From: Chitinophaga japonensis
GTDB taxonomy: Bacteria; Bacteroidota; Bacteroidia; Chitinophagales; Chitinophagaceae
Direction of reading: 5' to 3'
NCBI RefSeq assembly: GCF_007830125.1
Contig: NZ_VLLG01000003.1
Span: 82,109-146,108, forward strand
DNA length: 64,000 bases
Below the pieces are notes generated by a model. It saw only the letters and a list, made by a program, of their open reading frames with translations, had not been told where the DNA came from and did not search any database. Positions within the stretch are counted from its first letter, which is position 1, and every line of letters starts with the position of its first letter. Shown here one piece after another: positions 23,797-33,269 of this stretch. The translations under genes and the position numbers were made by a program.

Positions 23797-26244
23797 ATGG
23801 TTATGGAGAGGAGTTTAGAGGACATATTGCCAATATTTGGCGTTGAGCAGGATTGCATACTCAGCAAGCAGGGGGACGTTACTATTGCCTACAGGGTGGA
23901 ACTGCCGGAGATTTTTACGCTCAGTACAGAAGATTACGATAACCTGCATTTTGCCTGGATCAAAGCCATTAAGGCGCTCCCCAATTATACTGTCTTGCAC
24001 AAGCAAGATTGGTATCTGGAAGACTCCTATCAGGCGCCGGAGACTCAGAGTGCCAAAAGTTATTTAAGTCGTAAAAGTGACGAATATTTCCTGGGTAGAA
24101 AGTTCCTGAACCATCAGTGCTATTTATACCTGACAAAAAAGCCGGCGGGTCGGAAGCCAGGTTGCAGTATGTTTTCCAATTTGATCCGCCGGAGTATTAT
24201 TCCGGATTCCATCCTCGATGAACAGTTTTTATCCGATTTCAGCGATGCCTGCGGAAAATTCAAGCAGATTCTGGAGGCCAGTGGCTTATTGCGGTTGACG
24301 CGCCTAGGGGAGGATGATCTGCTTAGCCAGCGGCGTAAAGTGGGAATCATTGAGAAATACCTTACACTGGCAGAAAAAGAAAACCAGTTCCTGATGCAGG
24401 ATTTAAGTACCAGTGAGGGGCTGAAGGTCGGTAGCAGGCAGTGTGTTCTGTATACCCTTGGTGACGCGATTGATCTGCCACATTTATGCGGCAGTAGGCT
24501 GACTTATGATAAATACAGCACGGATAGCACCCGGTTTTCCATTGGCTTTACCAGCCCGGTCGGGTTACTTTTGAACTGCAACCATCTATATAACCAATTC
24601 ATATTTATCGAGGATGGGCAGCAGACAATCCAGAAAATGGAAAAAAAGCGGCTTAGGCTGCAGTCCCTATCTGCCTATTCCAGGGAGAACCTCATTGCGC
24701 GTGATGCGACCAACGAATACCTTAATGAAGCCATTTCCGAGCAGCGCTTACCGGTGAAGGCTCACTTTAACATTATGCTCTGGTCTGATGATGAAAAGGA
24801 AATCAAAGAGCTGAAGAACAAAGCCAGTGCAGCTATCTCACAGATGGATGCAGCCGCCAAAGAGGAAACGGTGGGTGCCCCGCAGATATTTTGGGCAGGA
24901 ATGCCGGGGAATGCTGCAGATTTTCCCCTGAATGATTCCTTTGATACGTTTTTGGAACAGGCTTGCTGCTTCCTAAGCTCGGAAACTAATTATAGGAGTA
25001 CGACCCCTGATAAAGGGGTGCGGTTCTGTGACCGGTTGAGTAATAAACCTGTATTTCTCGACCTGCTGGATGAGCCACGTAGGCGAGGGATAACCACAAA
25101 TATGGGCCTGCTCTGCTGCGGCAGTAGCGGAGCAGGGAAGAGCCTTACCATGAATCACATCCTGCGAAGCCTATACGATCAGGGTACACATTGCCTGATT
25201 GTTGACATAGGAGGATCATATCGGGGACTTTGTGACCTGGTAGGTGGAACTTATTATACCTATGAGGAAACCGCTCCGATCAGTTTTAATCCATTCTACC
25301 TGCCACCGGGAATCAGTCTGGATACGGAAAAGATAGAAAGTCTGAAGTCGTTGTTGATCGCATTATGGAAGCAGGAAGATGAGCGCACCAGCCGGGCGGA
25401 GTATGTAGCCATTTCCAACGCATTGAGCGGATATTATAAAAAGCTGGAAAAAGAGGGCTTATTCCCCTGTTTCAATACCTTTTATGAATATCTGGAAGGG
25501 GACTATAAAGAAGAACTGCGCACCCACCAGGTGCGGGAAAAGGATTTCGATCTGGGTAATTTTCTGTATGTGCTGAGGCCATTTTATGCGGGGAATGAAT
25601 TCGGTTATCTGCTGAATGCCCGTGAAAAACTGGACCTGATCAACCAGCCTTTCATTGTGTTTGAACTCGACAAAATACGCGATCACGCTATACTATTTGC
25701 GGTTACGACCTTATTGATCATCGAATTATTTGTCTCCAAGATGCGGAAACTGCGCGGGCAGCGGAAAGCGCTGATCATTGATGAGGCCTGGAAGGCGATC
25801 AGCCGTTCCGGTATGGCGGAGTTTTTAAGATACGCATTCAAAACAATCAGGAAATATAACGGCGTTCCGGGTGTGATCACGCAGGAACTTGATGATGTGA
25901 TATCCTCGGAAATCATAAAGGATGCAATCATAAACAATGCAGATATAAAGATACTGCTATCGATGTCGAAGTTTGTGAACAAGTTCGATAAACTGCAAAG
26001 CGCGTTAGGGCTTTCTGAGAAGGCGAAAACTATGCTGCTTTCGGTAAATAAAGATGATCGGGAGATCTTTATAGACCTAGGCGGACAGGATATGAAAGTA
26101 TACAGGAATGAACTTTCACCGCATGAGTATTATGCCTACACCAGTGATGGAGAGGAACGGGTAAAAGTACTGGACTATGCGGAGAGGCATGGAAGTATGG
26201 AGGCCGCTATTGAGGCCCTTGTTAATGAAAGGATGCGGGCATGA
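23797..26244 (+). CDS. traG: Conjugation ATPase TraG (VirB4 family)
   Basis: The product is 815 residues. The N-terminal VirB4-type domain (about 1-400) is followed by a RecA-like ATPase. Walker A is GSSGAGKS at residues 442-449, and Walker B is ALIIDEAWKAI with Asp662 and Glu663. A C-terminal sensor region ends near DLGGQDMKVYRNELSPHE. It energises pilus assembly and DNA transfer at the inner membrane. Full length for the family, with no sign of damage. Confidence 0.96.
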   Translation: MVMERSLEDILPIFGVEQDCILSKQGDVTIAYRVELPEIFTLSTEDYDNLHFAWIKAIKALPNYTVLHKQDWYLEDSYQAPETQSAKSYLSRKSDEYFLGRKFLNHQCYLYLTKKPAGRKPGCSMFSNLIRRSIIPDSILDEQFLSDFSDACGKFKQILEASGLLRLTRLGEDDLLSQRRKVGIIEKYLTLAEKENQFLMQDLSTSEGLKVGSRQCVLYTLGDAIDLPHLCGSRLTYDKYSTDSTRFSIGFTSPVGLLLNCNHLYNQFIFIEDGQQTIQKMEKKRLRLQSLSAYSRENLIARDATNEYLNEAISEQRLPVKAHFNIMLWSDDEKEIKELKNKASAAISQMDAAAKEETVGAPQIFWAGMPGNAADFPLNDSFDTFLEQACCFLSSETNYRSTTPDKGVRFCDRLSNKPVFLDLLDEPRRRGITTNMGLLCCGSSGAGKSLTMNHILRSLYDQGTHCLIVDIGGSYRGLCDLVGGTYYTYEETAPISFNPFYLPPGISLDTEKIESLKSLLIALWKQEDERTSRAEYVAISNALSGYYKKLEKEGLFPCFNTFYEYLEGDYKEELRTHQVREKDFDLGNFLYVLRPFYAGNEFGYLLNAREKLDLINQPFIVFELDKIRDHAILFAVTTLLIIELFVSKMRKLRGQRKALIIDEAWKAISRSGMAEFLRYAFKTIRKYNGVPGVITQELDDVISSEIIKDAIINNADIKILLSMSKFVNKFDKLQSALGLSEKAKTMLLSVNKDDREIFIDLGGQDMKVYRNELSPHEYYAYTSDGEERVKVLDYAERHGSMEAAIEALVNERMRA

Positions 26245-26254
26245 GTTGCCCTAG

Positions 26255-27043
26255 ATGTGGAAAGTGATGAATACAGAAGATGGGGAGTATACCAAGCCTG
26301 AATTACAAATCGGCGATAAAACGGTGGTAATAGATTCATTGAATGGTGTTTTCTATAACAAGGAGTATCCTTTGAATGGAATTGGTATCAATGAGTTTTC
26401 TCGCACCGATGAAGGCTATACGGTTTATATTGATAAGTTCTGGGGAACATTAAGCTATGATATGGATACCGAAGATAATATAGAACTCCGTATTCCTCAT
26501 CTGGTTCATGCTGATCCCATGGGTATTTCAAAATTATATGGAATTTCCCCCACAGACCTTCCGGAGAGGGATGACCAGTTGAATCCATATAACCAAGCTT
26601 ATGAAAGGCGAACTATCCAAGGGGAGTTGCCAACAACGGTCATAATTGACAGGGAGTATTATATAGATGTACGACTTTATGAACTAAGGAATGTTAAGAA
26701 CTTCCATGACCGCCTGAATTTGAACGATACTATGGAAATCGACGACGGCCGGTTTATTGGTTTCCTGAATCTGAAAACCAGAAAATTTGAATGGCCTGAT
26801 GTTGACCAGCAATGTCCTGCCGGATGTGCAGTTATCGTGCTCCCGAATGAAACGCGGCTCGATCCAGTTGGATGGGCGAGGCGGCGTGGCTCAAATGACG
26901 ATGAATATCTCTGGATTTCACCGGTTCAATATAATCAACGAACGGAGGCTTTTCAGTTTAAGAATGGAAAGTTTGAGAAATTAAATTTCAGTCCTGAAGG
27001 TCATAGGCGGCAAAGAAGAAAGCATAAAGGGTTTGGGATGTAA
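26255..27043 (+). CDS. Unknown protein inserted in the transfer operon
   Basis: The product is 262 residues, acidic, beta-rich and without a signal peptide. It contains PTTVIIDREYYIDVRLYELR, a repeated pattern LDPVGWARRRG and a basic tail (HRRQRRKHKGFGM). I recognise no family. It starts 10 nt after traG and is followed 17 nt later by the traI-like gene, so it is expressed with the machinery. Whether it is a component, an exclusion factor or cargo cannot be told. Confidence 0.55.
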   Translation: MWKVMNTEDGEYTKPELQIGDKTVVIDSLNGVFYNKEYPLNGIGINEFSRTDEGYTVYIDKFWGTLSYDMDTEDNIELRIPHLVHADPMGISKLYGISPTDLPERDDQLNPYNQAYERRTIQGELPTTVIIDREYYIDVRLYELRNVKNFHDRLNLNDTMEIDDGRFIGFLNLKTRKFEWPDVDQQCPAGCAVIVLPNETRLDPVGWARRRGSNDDEYLWISPVQYNQRTEAFQFKNGKFEKLNFSPEGHRRQRRKHKGFGM

Positions 27044-27060
27044 TAAGAAAATTCGTGTCT

Positions 27061-27738
27061 ATGAAACGTTATTTGGTGGGATTGATGTTGTGTGCTGCCA
27101 TGGTAGCGGTACCTATCCGGGAAGCTAATGCTTTAGGGATATTAGAGATTATCAAAGCGGCAGTGACCAAAGTGATAAAAGCGGTCGATCTGCAGATCCA
27201 GCGGCAGCAGAATAAGGTTATTTGGTTGCAAAATGCGCAAAAAACTCTGGAAAATGCGATGTCCAAATTGAAGCTGCAGGAGATAAGTGATTGGTCTGAA
27301 AAGCAACGGGAGCAGTATGCGCGCTATTTTGAGGAATTACGAAAGGTGAAATTGCTGATTACCTATTATTCAAGAATTAAGGATATCACAGAAACGCAAA
27401 CCAGACTTGTTCAGGAGTATAGGTGGGCATGGAGCATGCTGCAGCAGGACAGCCGCTTTACGACTGAAGAAATTGAATACATGGCTCAGGTCTACACTGG
27501 GATATTGAATGAGACCGTGAATAATGTCGATCAGCTTATTGTTATTGTTAATTCCTTTCAGACACAAATGAGTGATGGCAAGCGGCTTGAGCTGATCAAT
27601 ACTGTAGGTGACAGGGTAGATACCAACCTGAATGATCTTCGGTTATTCAATCAGGAAAATGCTCTATTGTCCCTTCAAAGGGCCAGATCAAAGCATGAGC
27701 AGGAAGCGGTGAAACAAATGTACGGAATTGACGAATAG
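27061..27738 (+). CDS. traI: Transfer protein TraI-like, exported helical
   Basis: The product is 225 residues. The ATG at 27061 was chosen over the upstream GTG at 27055. A signal peptide (YLVGLMLCAAMVAVPIREANA) precedes a long helical coiled region (VDLQIQRQQNKVIWLQNAQK). The C-terminus LLSLQRARSKHEQEAVKQMYG is shared with the genes at 28197 and 28894. By family it is a periplasmic component, probably VirB5-like. The exact name follows ICE convention and is less certain than the role. Confidence 0.72.
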   Translation: MKRYLVGLMLCAAMVAVPIREANALGILEIIKAAVTKVIKAVDLQIQRQQNKVIWLQNAQKTLENAMSKLKLQEISDWSEKQREQYARYFEELRKVKLLITYYSRIKDITETQTRLVQEYRWAWSMLQQDSRFTTEEIEYMAQVYTGILNETVNNVDQLIVIVNSFQTQMSDGKRLELINTVGDRVDTNLNDLRLFNQENALLSLQRARSKHEQEAVKQMYGIDE

Positions 27739-27743
27739 ATAAA

Positions 27744-28190
27744 TTGGCTATGGAGAATTCGTTAACAGGACTGCTGGAGGATATTGATTGCCTCAATAGG
27801 AGGTTTTTGGAAAAGGGGTATAAGGGATATTTCATGACCAATTCGGGGCATGCAGCCAGGACACCGAAGGATAGTGTTATGAACTGTATCTATGCGATGT
27901 GTTTTGGGAGGGAGCGCACCATGCAGGAAGGTTTCTCCATGAGTACCTATCTAAAATGGGAGGGAGAAGATAAGCCGCGAGTATTGGCAGAATTCAGTAT
28001 GAACTACAGGTTCACAAAAGGTTTTCAGATAAAAGAAATGTTGATTTTGCACCAGGATGCCTATGGGCAAACACAGAAGAGCATACGGATGGAAAACACT
28101 TCCGTTGACAAGATTCCCGATTGCGCAATAGCGATCCGATCGGTTAGTCCAGAGGAGGAAAAGAAAGTTAAGAGAGGGTTGAATTATTAG
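27744..28190 (+). CDS. Hypothetical transfer-operon protein
   Basis: The product is 148 residues, soluble, with no signal sequence. It contains HAARTPKDSVMNCIYAMCFG, then FRFTKGFQ-type beta segments. The C-terminus is charged (SPEEEKKVKRG). It starts 5 nt after the previous stop and is followed 6 nt later by the next gene. Like the 26255 gene it has no obvious counterpart in the classical Tra set. Function unknown. Confidence 0.55.
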   Translation: MAMENSLTGLLEDIDCLNRRFLEKGYKGYFMTNSGHAARTPKDSVMNCIYAMCFGRERTMQEGFSMSTYLKWEGEDKPRVLAEFSMNYRFTKGFQIKEMLILHQDAYGQTQKSIRMENTSVDKIPDCAIAIRSVSPEEEKKVKRGLNY

Positions 28191-28196
28191 CGGCGT

Positions 28197-28853
28197 ATGA
28201 GAATAAGAAGGAGTATAGTGGTTTTAGTATTGTTTTTTATTGGACACATAGCTAAGGGTCAAACATTTTCTGAGTGGTTCAGGCAAAAGAAAACACAAAA
28301 AAAATACCTTGCCCAACAGATTACCGCCCTTAGGGTTTACAAGGGTTATGTAAAAAAGGGCTGGGATATTGCCCAGAAGGGATTATCTGTGGCGAGACAG
28401 TTTAAAGGTGGTGAATTTAACCTGCATGAACTATTCTTCCATTCATTAAAAGAAATCAATCCAATTGTTAAGCGTTATCCCAAAGTGGGGGAAATCATTG
28501 CGATGCAGGTAAATATTATGAAACTACATCAGCAGAATAAGCTGACATTGCAAAATCAGGGAATGTTAACCGAAGAAGAGCTGGAAGAAGTGGACAAAGC
28601 CTATCAAAGGCTTATGAAAGATTGTTTATACCTAGTGAATGATCTGATGGCCGTTACTTCCAGTGGTAAAATGGAGTTGACCGACGACGAACGGATCAAT
28701 ATGATCGACCTGCTGCATGCGGAGTGCCTGGATCAATACCATTTTGCAAAGGCGTATGGAAATGAGGCCCTGTTATTTTCCTTGAATCGTTTCCGGGAAA
28801 AGGAGGAGCAGGCTGAAGTTGAATGGATCTATGGTATTGATAAGTTGCGATAA
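28197..28853 (+). CDS. TraI/TerB-like exported helical protein, second copy
   Basis: The product is 218 residues. The signal peptide SIVVLVLFFIGHIAKGQ precedes a helical body. GGEFNLHELFFHSLKEINP resembles the corresponding segment of the next gene, and the C-terminus LFSLNRFREKEEQAEVEWIYG parallels traI. Proteins of this type are often named after TerB, without evidence of tellurite resistance. It is probably a secretion-channel or periplasmic scaffold subunit. Confidence 0.65.
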   Translation: MRIRRSIVVLVLFFIGHIAKGQTFSEWFRQKKTQKKYLAQQITALRVYKGYVKKGWDIAQKGLSVARQFKGGEFNLHELFFHSLKEINPIVKRYPKVGEIIAMQVNIMKLHQQNKLTLQNQGMLTEEELEEVDKAYQRLMKDCLYLVNDLMAVTSSGKMELTDDERINMIDLLHAECLDQYHFAKAYGNEALLFSLNRFREKEEQAEVEWIYGIDKLR

Positions 28854-28893
28854 GGCGTTTTAGAAATCATTGTGGAGAGAATAAAGGAGGTGG

Positions 28894-29529
28894 ATGATGA
28901 TAAGGAAGATGATGCTCATACTCTTTATAGTAACGGCAGGATGGATCAAAAGTTGGGGACAGGCGCACGAGATTGCTGTGCTGTTGCTTAATGTGGAGAA
29001 GCTGAGCCAGTTTAAGCAGATACTGGATGATCTGAAGACGAGTTATCGGGTGCTGAGTAATGGATATGGGGCGATCAAGGATATTTCAGAAGGGAATTTT
29101 AAACTTCACAAACTTTTTCTTGATGGGCTGATGGAGGTAAGTCCAGCAGTTAGAAAGTACAGGAAGATACCACTGACGATTGACTATCAGATACAGCTGA
29201 TTAAAGAGTATAGAAATGCCTACAAGCAATTCAGAAGCAGTGGGCAGTTTAATCCAGGTGAACTCGTGTATCTGGGACAAGTATATGATAACCTTTTTAA
29301 GCTTTCCCTCCGTAATCTGGACGAGCTTATCCTGGTTACCACCAACGGAGACTTACGGATGAGCGATGATGAGCGTATCCAAGCAATCGATCGTATCTGT
29401 ACCGATATGGAGGATAAACTATTGTTTTTGCGTGATTTCAATCAAAGTACATCCATTTTAAGTTTGCAAAGGGCTAGGGCACAAAGGGAGCTGGATGTGT
29501 TGTCCACGATGCATGGAATAGAAGAATAG
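28894..29529 (+). CDS. TraI/TerB-like exported helical protein, third copy
   Basis: The product is 211 residues. The signal peptide (MMLILFIVTAGWIKSWGQ) is followed by a helical domain with SEGNFKLHKLFLDGLMEVSP and the shared terminus ILSLQRARAQRELDVLSTMHG. It clearly resembles the two preceding paralogs. The presence of three in a row may reflect hetero-oligomer formation. The gene is 28 nt ahead of the traJ ATG. Confidence 0.65.
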   Translation: MMIRKMMLILFIVTAGWIKSWGQAHEIAVLLLNVEKLSQFKQILDDLKTSYRVLSNGYGAIKDISEGNFKLHKLFLDGLMEVSPAVRKYRKIPLTIDYQIQLIKEYRNAYKQFRSSGQFNPGELVYLGQVYDNLFKLSLRNLDELILVTTNGDLRMSDDERIQAIDRICTDMEDKLLFLRDFNQSTSILSLQRARAQRELDVLSTMHGIEE

Positions 29530-29557
29530 GCTGCGTATACAAATATTGAGGTTGAGT

Positions 29558-30820
29558 ATGTGGAAGATGGGTAGGAAAGTAAGCTTAGTGTTAATAGGGG
29601 TGTTGTTGCCATGCCTGTCCTGGGCACAAACAGTGGGTGATAAAATTCACAGTTTACACGGCGTGCTGGATACGCTGTATGAAGAGATGATCCCTATGTG
29701 TGAGGATTTGATTGACGTAGGCCGTTCCATAGGGTGCCTAGGGGCTATGTTCTATATTGCATCGCGGGTATGGCGGCACATCCTGAATGCTGAACCGATT
29801 GATTTTTACCCGCTGTTGCGGCCATTTGTCCTCGGGTTCTGCATAACATTTTTCCCCTTGGTTCTAGGTGTCATTAATGGCATTATGAAGCCGACCGTTA
29901 CCGCTACGGCCGCAATGGTAGAAGATTCGGATAAGGCAATTCAAGTGCTGCTTAAGCAAAAAGAGGAAGCAATCATGAGAACCGATGCCTGGCAGATGTA
30001 CGTTGGCATAAACGGTGAGGGAAACCGGGAGAAATGGTTGAAATATACCAAGGGAATAGGGGAAGATGATCCCACACCAAGCGAGGGTATGTTTGATGCG
30101 TTTGGAAATGATGTGAAATTTGCATTTGCCAAGGCAAGCTATAATTTTCGTAATACGGTGAAAGAGTGGCTTAGTGAAATATTGCAGATTCTCTTCCAGG
30201 CAGCATCTCTCTGTATTAATACACTTCGGATATTTCAGCTGATTGTGCTAGGTATCCTTGGTCCCTTGGTGTTTGCTCTGTCTATTTATGACGGGCTGCA
30301 GCAGACCTTTACCGCCTGGCTTGCCAAATATCTGAACGTGTACCTCTGGCTGCCAGTTGCCAATATCTTTGGCGCCATCTTAGGCAAGATCCAGGAGAGA
30401 ATGTTAAAGCTTGATCTTGACCAGATTGGTGATTCGGGCGACACTTTTTTCAGTGCACAGGACACAGGGTACTTGGTGTTTATGTTGATTGGCATCGTGG
30501 GTTACTTCACCGTACCGAGTGTTGCAAGCTTTATCGTTAATGCGGCCGGAGGCGGCGGGATGATGCAAAAGGTTACCAGCATAATGTCGAGCACGGGAAG
30601 TATGGCCATGGGTGCTGCCACCGGTGGGGCATCCATGGTAGGTTCCAGGGCACTGCGTTCAGCGGATAATATTGCAAATATGGGAACGAATATCCAGGAA
30701 GGAATGAGTGGTAAAGAGTCAGGAAGTGGTGTTATGGGCGCTATTGGGCGCGGAATGGGACGTGCCGGGATGATGATGGAGAATAAACTGGATGGTGATA
30801 AAGCGTCAGGAAAAGGATAG
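29558..30820 (+). CDS. traJ: Conjugative transfer protein TraJ (VirB6-like)
   Basis: The product is about 420 residues. ATG 29558 is preferred to the upstream TTG at 29546. A signal-like N-terminus (LVLIGVLLPCLSWAQ) is followed by several membrane helices (LRPFVLGFCITFFPLVLG; LFQAASLCINTLRIFQLIVL; TAWLAKYLNVYLWLPVANIF; GYLVFMLIGIVGYFTV). A Gly/Met-rich flexible C-terminus follows. It forms part of the inner-membrane channel. Confidence 0.92.
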   Translation: MWKMGRKVSLVLIGVLLPCLSWAQTVGDKIHSLHGVLDTLYEEMIPMCEDLIDVGRSIGCLGAMFYIASRVWRHILNAEPIDFYPLLRPFVLGFCITFFPLVLGVINGIMKPTVTATAAMVEDSDKAIQVLLKQKEEAIMRTDAWQMYVGINGEGNREKWLKYTKGIGEDDPTPSEGMFDAFGNDVKFAFAKASYNFRNTVKEWLSEILQILFQAASLCINTLRIFQLIVLGILGPLVFALSIYDGLQQTFTAWLAKYLNVYLWLPVANIFGAILGKIQERMLKLDLDQIGDSGDTFFSAQDTGYLVFMLIGIVGYFTVPSVASFIVNAAGGGGMMQKVTSIMSSTGSMAMGAATGGASMVGSRALRSADNIANMGTNIQEGMSGKESGSGVMGAIGRGMGRAGMMMENKLDGDKASGKG

Positions 30821-30861
30821 GTACATTTTCTTGAGCAACAGGATTGAAAAAGGAGGATGGC

Positions 30862-31479
30862 ATGTTTAGGAAGATGAAGAATATCGACACGGCATTCAGG
30901 CAGACACGATTAATAGCAATTATTACAGTCATTAGTTCCGTACAGTTATGCTGTTATGCCATTTATAAAAGCTTCTCAGTGGCGATGATGTCGCAGGACC
31001 GATTGTACGTGCTGGCGAATGGGAAAGCGTTGGAGGCCTTTGCTTCGGATAGAAGAGACAATATTCCGGTAGAAATCCGTGATCACGTTAAAACATTTCA
31101 TACGTATTTCTTTACCCTGTCGCCTGATGAACAGGCTATTGAGGAAAATATAAATAAGTCGCTCTATTTAGCGGATGAGTCGGCAAAGAGACAGTATGAT
31201 AATCTGAAGGAAAGCAATTACTATAGCAATGTAATCAGTGCCAATATCAGCCAGGGAATTGAAGCAGATAGCGTATATGTGAACATTGACACCTATCCAT
31301 TTTATTTCAGGTATAAAGGCACGCAGACGATTACCAGAACGACCACAGTTGTTAGGAGAAGTCTTGTTTCTGAGGGTTATCTAAGGAATGTTTCCCGGAG
31401 CGACCATAACCCGCACGGATTCTTAATTGAGCGTTGGAAGGTTTTGGAGAACAAAGATGTCAGTGTGAAGAATAGATAA
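30862..31479 (+). CDS. traK: Conjugative transfer protein TraK (VirB8/VirB5-like)
   Basis: The product is 205 residues. The open frame begins at a TTG (30844), but ATG 30862 is preceded by AGGAGG and begins MFRKMKNIDTAFRQTR, the typical TraK start. One membrane helix (LIAIITVISSVQLCCYAIY) precedes a periplasmic domain ending RYKGTQTITRTTTVVRRSL. It is an inner-membrane anchored bridge in the transfer apparatus. Confidence 0.9.
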   Translation: MFRKMKNIDTAFRQTRLIAIITVISSVQLCCYAIYKSFSVAMMSQDRLYVLANGKALEAFASDRRDNIPVEIRDHVKTFHTYFFTLSPDEQAIEENINKSLYLADESAKRQYDNLKESNYYSNVISANISQGIEADSVYVNIDTYPFYFRYKGTQTITRTTTVVRRSLVSEGYLRNVSRSDHNPHGFLIERWKVLENKDVSVKNR

Positions 31480-31482
31480 GCC

Positions 31483-31962
31483 ATGAGAAGACAGGAAAAA
31501 GATAGACAGGATTCTGCGGCTGCGCAGCGGCAGGATAGGATAGCAGGGGTCATCGCAGGACGGATATTGCGCTTCCAACGGGGCTGGGCAAATTGGATGC
31601 AACGCAAGTCCGAGCAACTAGGGAGAAAATTAAAAATAGGCGTGCTTGTGCTGTTCATAGCGGGCGCGCTAGGCTGTTCCATCTATATACTGGTGGGTAA
31701 GCGGTTGGTACCTATATTTTCCGAAAGGCAACGGGTTTATGTAGTGCCGATGTCCATGCCTCCTCGCAATATCGCAGAAGATCATAAGATACGTCTTTTA
31801 GAAGTTTATGCACGCTTGAAAGCCGCACGCATCGATCTGGATAGTTTAAAGCTAAGTGAATCGGGACGGGAGGAATTGCGGGATATGCTCCGGAAAAGAC
31901 CTGGATGGGAGGATAGCCTTAGGACTGCTGAGAGGCTGATGAAAGAGAAGTTGAAAAATTGA
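31483..31962 (+). CDS. Membrane protein at the traL position
   Basis: The product is 159 residues. A basic, Gln/Arg-rich cytoplasmic N-terminus is followed by one membrane helix (IGVLVLFIAGALGCSIYILV) and a charged periplasmic domain with MSMPPRNIAEDHKIRLLEVY. Position between traK and traM, tight spacing (3 nt after traK, overlapping the next frame) and topology suggest the TraL equivalent. Sequence similarity to TraL was not confirmed. Confidence 0.6.
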   Translation: MRRQEKDRQDSAAAQRQDRIAGVIAGRILRFQRGWANWMQRKSEQLGRKLKIGVLVLFIAGALGCSIYILVGKRLVPIFSERQRVYVVPMSMPPRNIAEDHKIRLLEVYARLKAARIDLDSLKLSESGREELRDMLRKRPGWEDSLRTAERLMKEKLKN

Positions 31963-31994
31963 ATTGTTGTTGTGACATAAACAGAACTGTGAAT

Positions 31995-33245
31995 ATGGAG
32001 AAGATGAAGAGTGAGAAGTTCTTAAGGGAGCGTAAATTTATGACGGTCCTGCCGCTACTGATGGTTCCTTTCCTGACCCTCATTTTTTGGAGTATGGGAG
32101 GCGGTAAAGGTAAAGGTAAAGGTGTGGCAGTTGTTGAAGTTAATGAACTCAATACCCGTTTACCGGCAGCTTCCAATAAAGTTGAACGAAGTCTTGATAA
32201 GTTGGCTTTCTATTCCCGTGCAGAAAAGGATTCACTGGAACACCAGCGAATGGCGTCCCGAGATCCCTATTTGGAGAAAGCACAGGATTCCGGAAGCATA
32301 GTGGATGCTCAGCAGGAAGAGCTTGGAACTGTAATTATGGGCGGAGGTAACGCCGATCCAAATGAGCAGAAAGTATATGAAAAATTGAAGGTCCTCAATG
32401 AATCCTTGAAATCAGCAGAGGAGCAACCGACGGTGCCGAAGTATTCTGCTTCATCTGATGGCAGTGAGCGGGAAGTTGGATCAAAAGATATTGACCGGCT
32501 GGAGGAGATGTTAGTTTCCATGGATGAGGGAGGAGGAGAGGACCCGGAATTAAGACAGTTAAGCGGCATGCTGGATAAGATACTAGATATTCAGCATCCC
32601 GATAGAGTAAGGGAAGGTCTGCGTAAGACTTCGTCGGAACGTAAAGGGGAAGTGTTTCCAGTTACAGCAGAAGCGCCTGAACGCCTAATTTCTGTGCTGG
32701 ATTCAATGGGTTCAGAGCAATCAGGAGGCGAAGGGTTCTTTTCACTGGATAACGGAACGGAGCGGGAAGAAGGGATAAAGGCAATCCGCGCCGTTGTGCA
32801 TGAAACGCAGACCGTAACAAGTGGGTCCATTGTGAAACTTAGACTGACCGATGACATTTACTGCAACGGAAGGATGATACCCAAAGACCATTTCGTTTTT
32901 GGCGTTGCAGAGGTTTCAGGTGAAAGACTGGCCATCAGCATTGAAAGTATCCTTTATGACAATTATTTATTTCCTGTCAACCTGGCGGTCTATGACATGG
33001 ATGGGCTGAATGGGGTTTACATTCCCGGTGCAATTACCCGGGACGTAGCAAAGGAATCCGTTGATAGGTCCATGCAGAGTCTGGGATTGGCATCCCTTGA
33101 TCCCTCTATCGGTGCCCAAGCCATGTCTGCCGGTATCGAGACAGCGAAGAATCTGTTAAAGCGAAAGGTAAAAGTGATCAAGGTAACGGTCAAGGCCGGC
33201 TATAAAGTAGTTCTGAAGGACATGAACAAGCGAGAAGACGCTTAA
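31995..33245 (+). CDS. traM: Conjugative transfer protein TraM (VirB10-like)
   Basis: The product is 416 residues from ATG 31995; the open frame extends upstream to 31959, overlapping the previous gene. An N-terminal membrane helix (VLPLLMVPFLTLIFWSMGGG) is followed by a long acidic linker. The C-terminal conserved domain contains SIVKLRLTDDIYCNGRMIP, then the VNLAVYDMDGLNGVYIPGA signature of TraM. It spans the periplasm toward the outer membrane. Confidence 0.93.
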   Translation: MEKMKSEKFLRERKFMTVLPLLMVPFLTLIFWSMGGGKGKGKGVAVVEVNELNTRLPAASNKVERSLDKLAFYSRAEKDSLEHQRMASRDPYLEKAQDSGSIVDAQQEELGTVIMGGGNADPNEQKVYEKLKVLNESLKSAEEQPTVPKYSASSDGSEREVGSKDIDRLEEMLVSMDEGGGEDPELRQLSGMLDKILDIQHPDRVREGLRKTSSERKGEVFPVTAEAPERLISVLDSMGSEQSGGEGFFSLDNGTEREEGIKAIRAVVHETQTVTSGSIVKLRLTDDIYCNGRMIPKDHFVFGVAEVSGERLAISIESILYDNYLFPVNLAVYDMDGLNGVYIPGAITRDVAKESVDRSMQSLGLASLDPSIGAQAMSAGIETAKNLLKRKVKVIKVTVKAGYKVVLKDMNKREDA

Positions 33246-33269
33246 TGGTAAAACATAAAGACTAGAAGT

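Noticed and set aside
28197-29529. Tellurite-resistance role for TerB-named genes
   Set aside because: The name is a common annotation for these transfer-operon proteins. Signal peptides, shared termini with TraI and operon position support a transfer role.
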